From: Thalassia testudinum
Taxonomy: Eukaryota; Streptophyta; Magnoliopsida; Alismatales; Hydrocharitaceae
Direction of reading: 5' to 3'
DNA length: 64,000 nt
Assembly: GCA_037157565.1 (NCBI GenBank)
Contig: JAZHRO010000019.1
Coordinates: forward strand, 23,251,001-23,315,000
Within the stretch, counting starts at the first letter, position 1. Every line of letters starts with the position of its first letter. Made by a program: the position numbers and the translations under genes. This document shows positions 63,484-64,000 of the stretch, piece after piece. The notes beneath the pieces are model-generated. The model ran no database searches and had not been told where the DNA came from. It saw only the letters and a list, made by a program, of their open reading frames with translations.

Positions 63484-64000
63484 TGTTTTGATGATAACAA
63501 AACACGTGTTATTTAACATTTGCAATTTGAGTCCTAGATTTCAAGTCAATTGCAAACGAGGACGTGTTTAGACGGAGTTCGAGCTCGCATCCAGGACGGA
63601 TTGGAAGAGCTTGACGGAAAACAGAGGAGGTTCGCGTGGAGCGAAAGATTGAAGATGGAAGGAAGTGAAGAATAGGATAGATTTCCTTCTTTTGTACTTG
63701 TTGTATTTTTTGTTTCTTTTGTTGCTCTTTTTTTTCCTTAGATATTTCATGTTAAAGAGCTTCAAAGAACCCTAACAGTAGTCCTAGGAACACCGGCACA
63801 ACCCTAGGATACTTAGGTTTTCTGTAGAATACTTAGAAAATCAATATAGGGTTCAAACAGACTTTCCAGACGTCTAATTCCCAAATCAGACGTCTGATAA
63901 AGCATTTTAAGACGTCTGACCGTTGTTTCAGACGTCTGATAACTGTTAGGCTAGACATAGTTAGTTCTGTCTGATGAAATCAAACGTCCATACCTTAGTC
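63484..64000 (+). repeat. Probable Ty1-copia-like LTR F, start
   Basis: TGTTTTGATGATAACAAAACACG is the kind of start seen in plant copia LTRs (family knowledge). It interrupts the T4 RNase H/integrase connection. It contains a TC/T-rich tract (63680-63740) and the GACGTC array at 63865-63940. The end is outside the window, so class and length are not proven. Confidence 0.5.
63865..63940 (+). repeat. Hairpin/palindrome array in LTR F
   Basis: Four GACGTC centres with steps of 20, 22 and 20 bp: CAGACGTCTAA, TCAGACGTCTGATA, TTTTAAGACGTCTGACC, TCAGACGTCTGATAA. Three centres are intact, flanked by TTTTAAG as in T4 59085. Same geometry in a different element class. Confidence 0.85.

Overview
This is a piece of a flowering-plant nuclear genome, almost certainly pericentromeric or other repeat-dense heterochromatin. 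Evidence: long-LTR Ty3/gypsy elements of Athila type and Tekay/Del chromovirus type, L1-like LINEs with the plant-specific C-terminal RNase H, tRNA-Asp-like and tRNA-iMet primer sites, and AT-rich spacers. I find no host protein-coding gene and no rRNA, tRNA or CRISPR locus. The species cannot be named from what is here.

Layout. 1-8367 (+): 3' part of an Athila-type element (A1) with an intact protease-RT-RNase H-integrase frame, a structured post-pol region and a 2.8 kb LTR. 8368-12902 (-): 5' part of a second Athila element (A2: LTR, PBS, leader, broken gag), into which A1 appears to be inserted. 12903-13990 (-): LINE-2 remnant (ORF1 end and endonuclease start). About 14900-46990 (-): an ancient LINE-1, split by a solo LTR (S, 15418-17975) and by a younger LINE-3 (+, 18607-46620, with poly-A and a 16-bp target duplication). 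LINE-3 holds about 25 kb of later insertions: Tekay solo LTR T1 (19118-21819, TSD TTATG); non-autonomous Athila-like element B (21995-34708), itself carrying an Athila solo LTR A3 (23790-25844, TSD ATTTT) and Tekay solo LTR T2 (31618-34428, TSD CTATC); and non-autonomous element C (35484-45590, -, TSD GCTTC). 47500-55700: a copia-like LTR (E) broken by Athila-like LTR D, which is broken by Tekay LTR T3 (48971-51795). 55700-57150: AT-rich with a (TA)n tract. 57150-58167 (-): LINE-4 3' end. 58168-63480 (+): Tekay element T4 (LTR, PBS, decayed gag-pol). 63484-64000: start of a probable Ty1-copia-like LTR.

How it works together. The autonomous A1 frame supplies the only intact enzymes in the window. 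B and C lack pol but keep Athila LTRs, polypurine tracts and an acidic open frame, so they look like parasites of an Athila-type machinery. Several conserved RNA-type structures recur across A, B and C: a hairpin at the LTR end, a leader hairpin, a duplicated polypurine tract, and a hairpin beside the 3' polypurine tract.

The most striking signal is in the Tekay LTRs and, more weakly, in a copia-like LTR and the Athila LTRs. It is tandem 20-bp units of form GTCTGG-N8-CCAGAC, joined at CAGACGTCTG palindromes, with invariant 20/12/20 spacing, fixed positions within the LTR and paired (compensatory) changes in the stems. I see this as arrays of tandem RNA hairpins and/or DNA operators shared by unrelated retrotransposon superfamilies.
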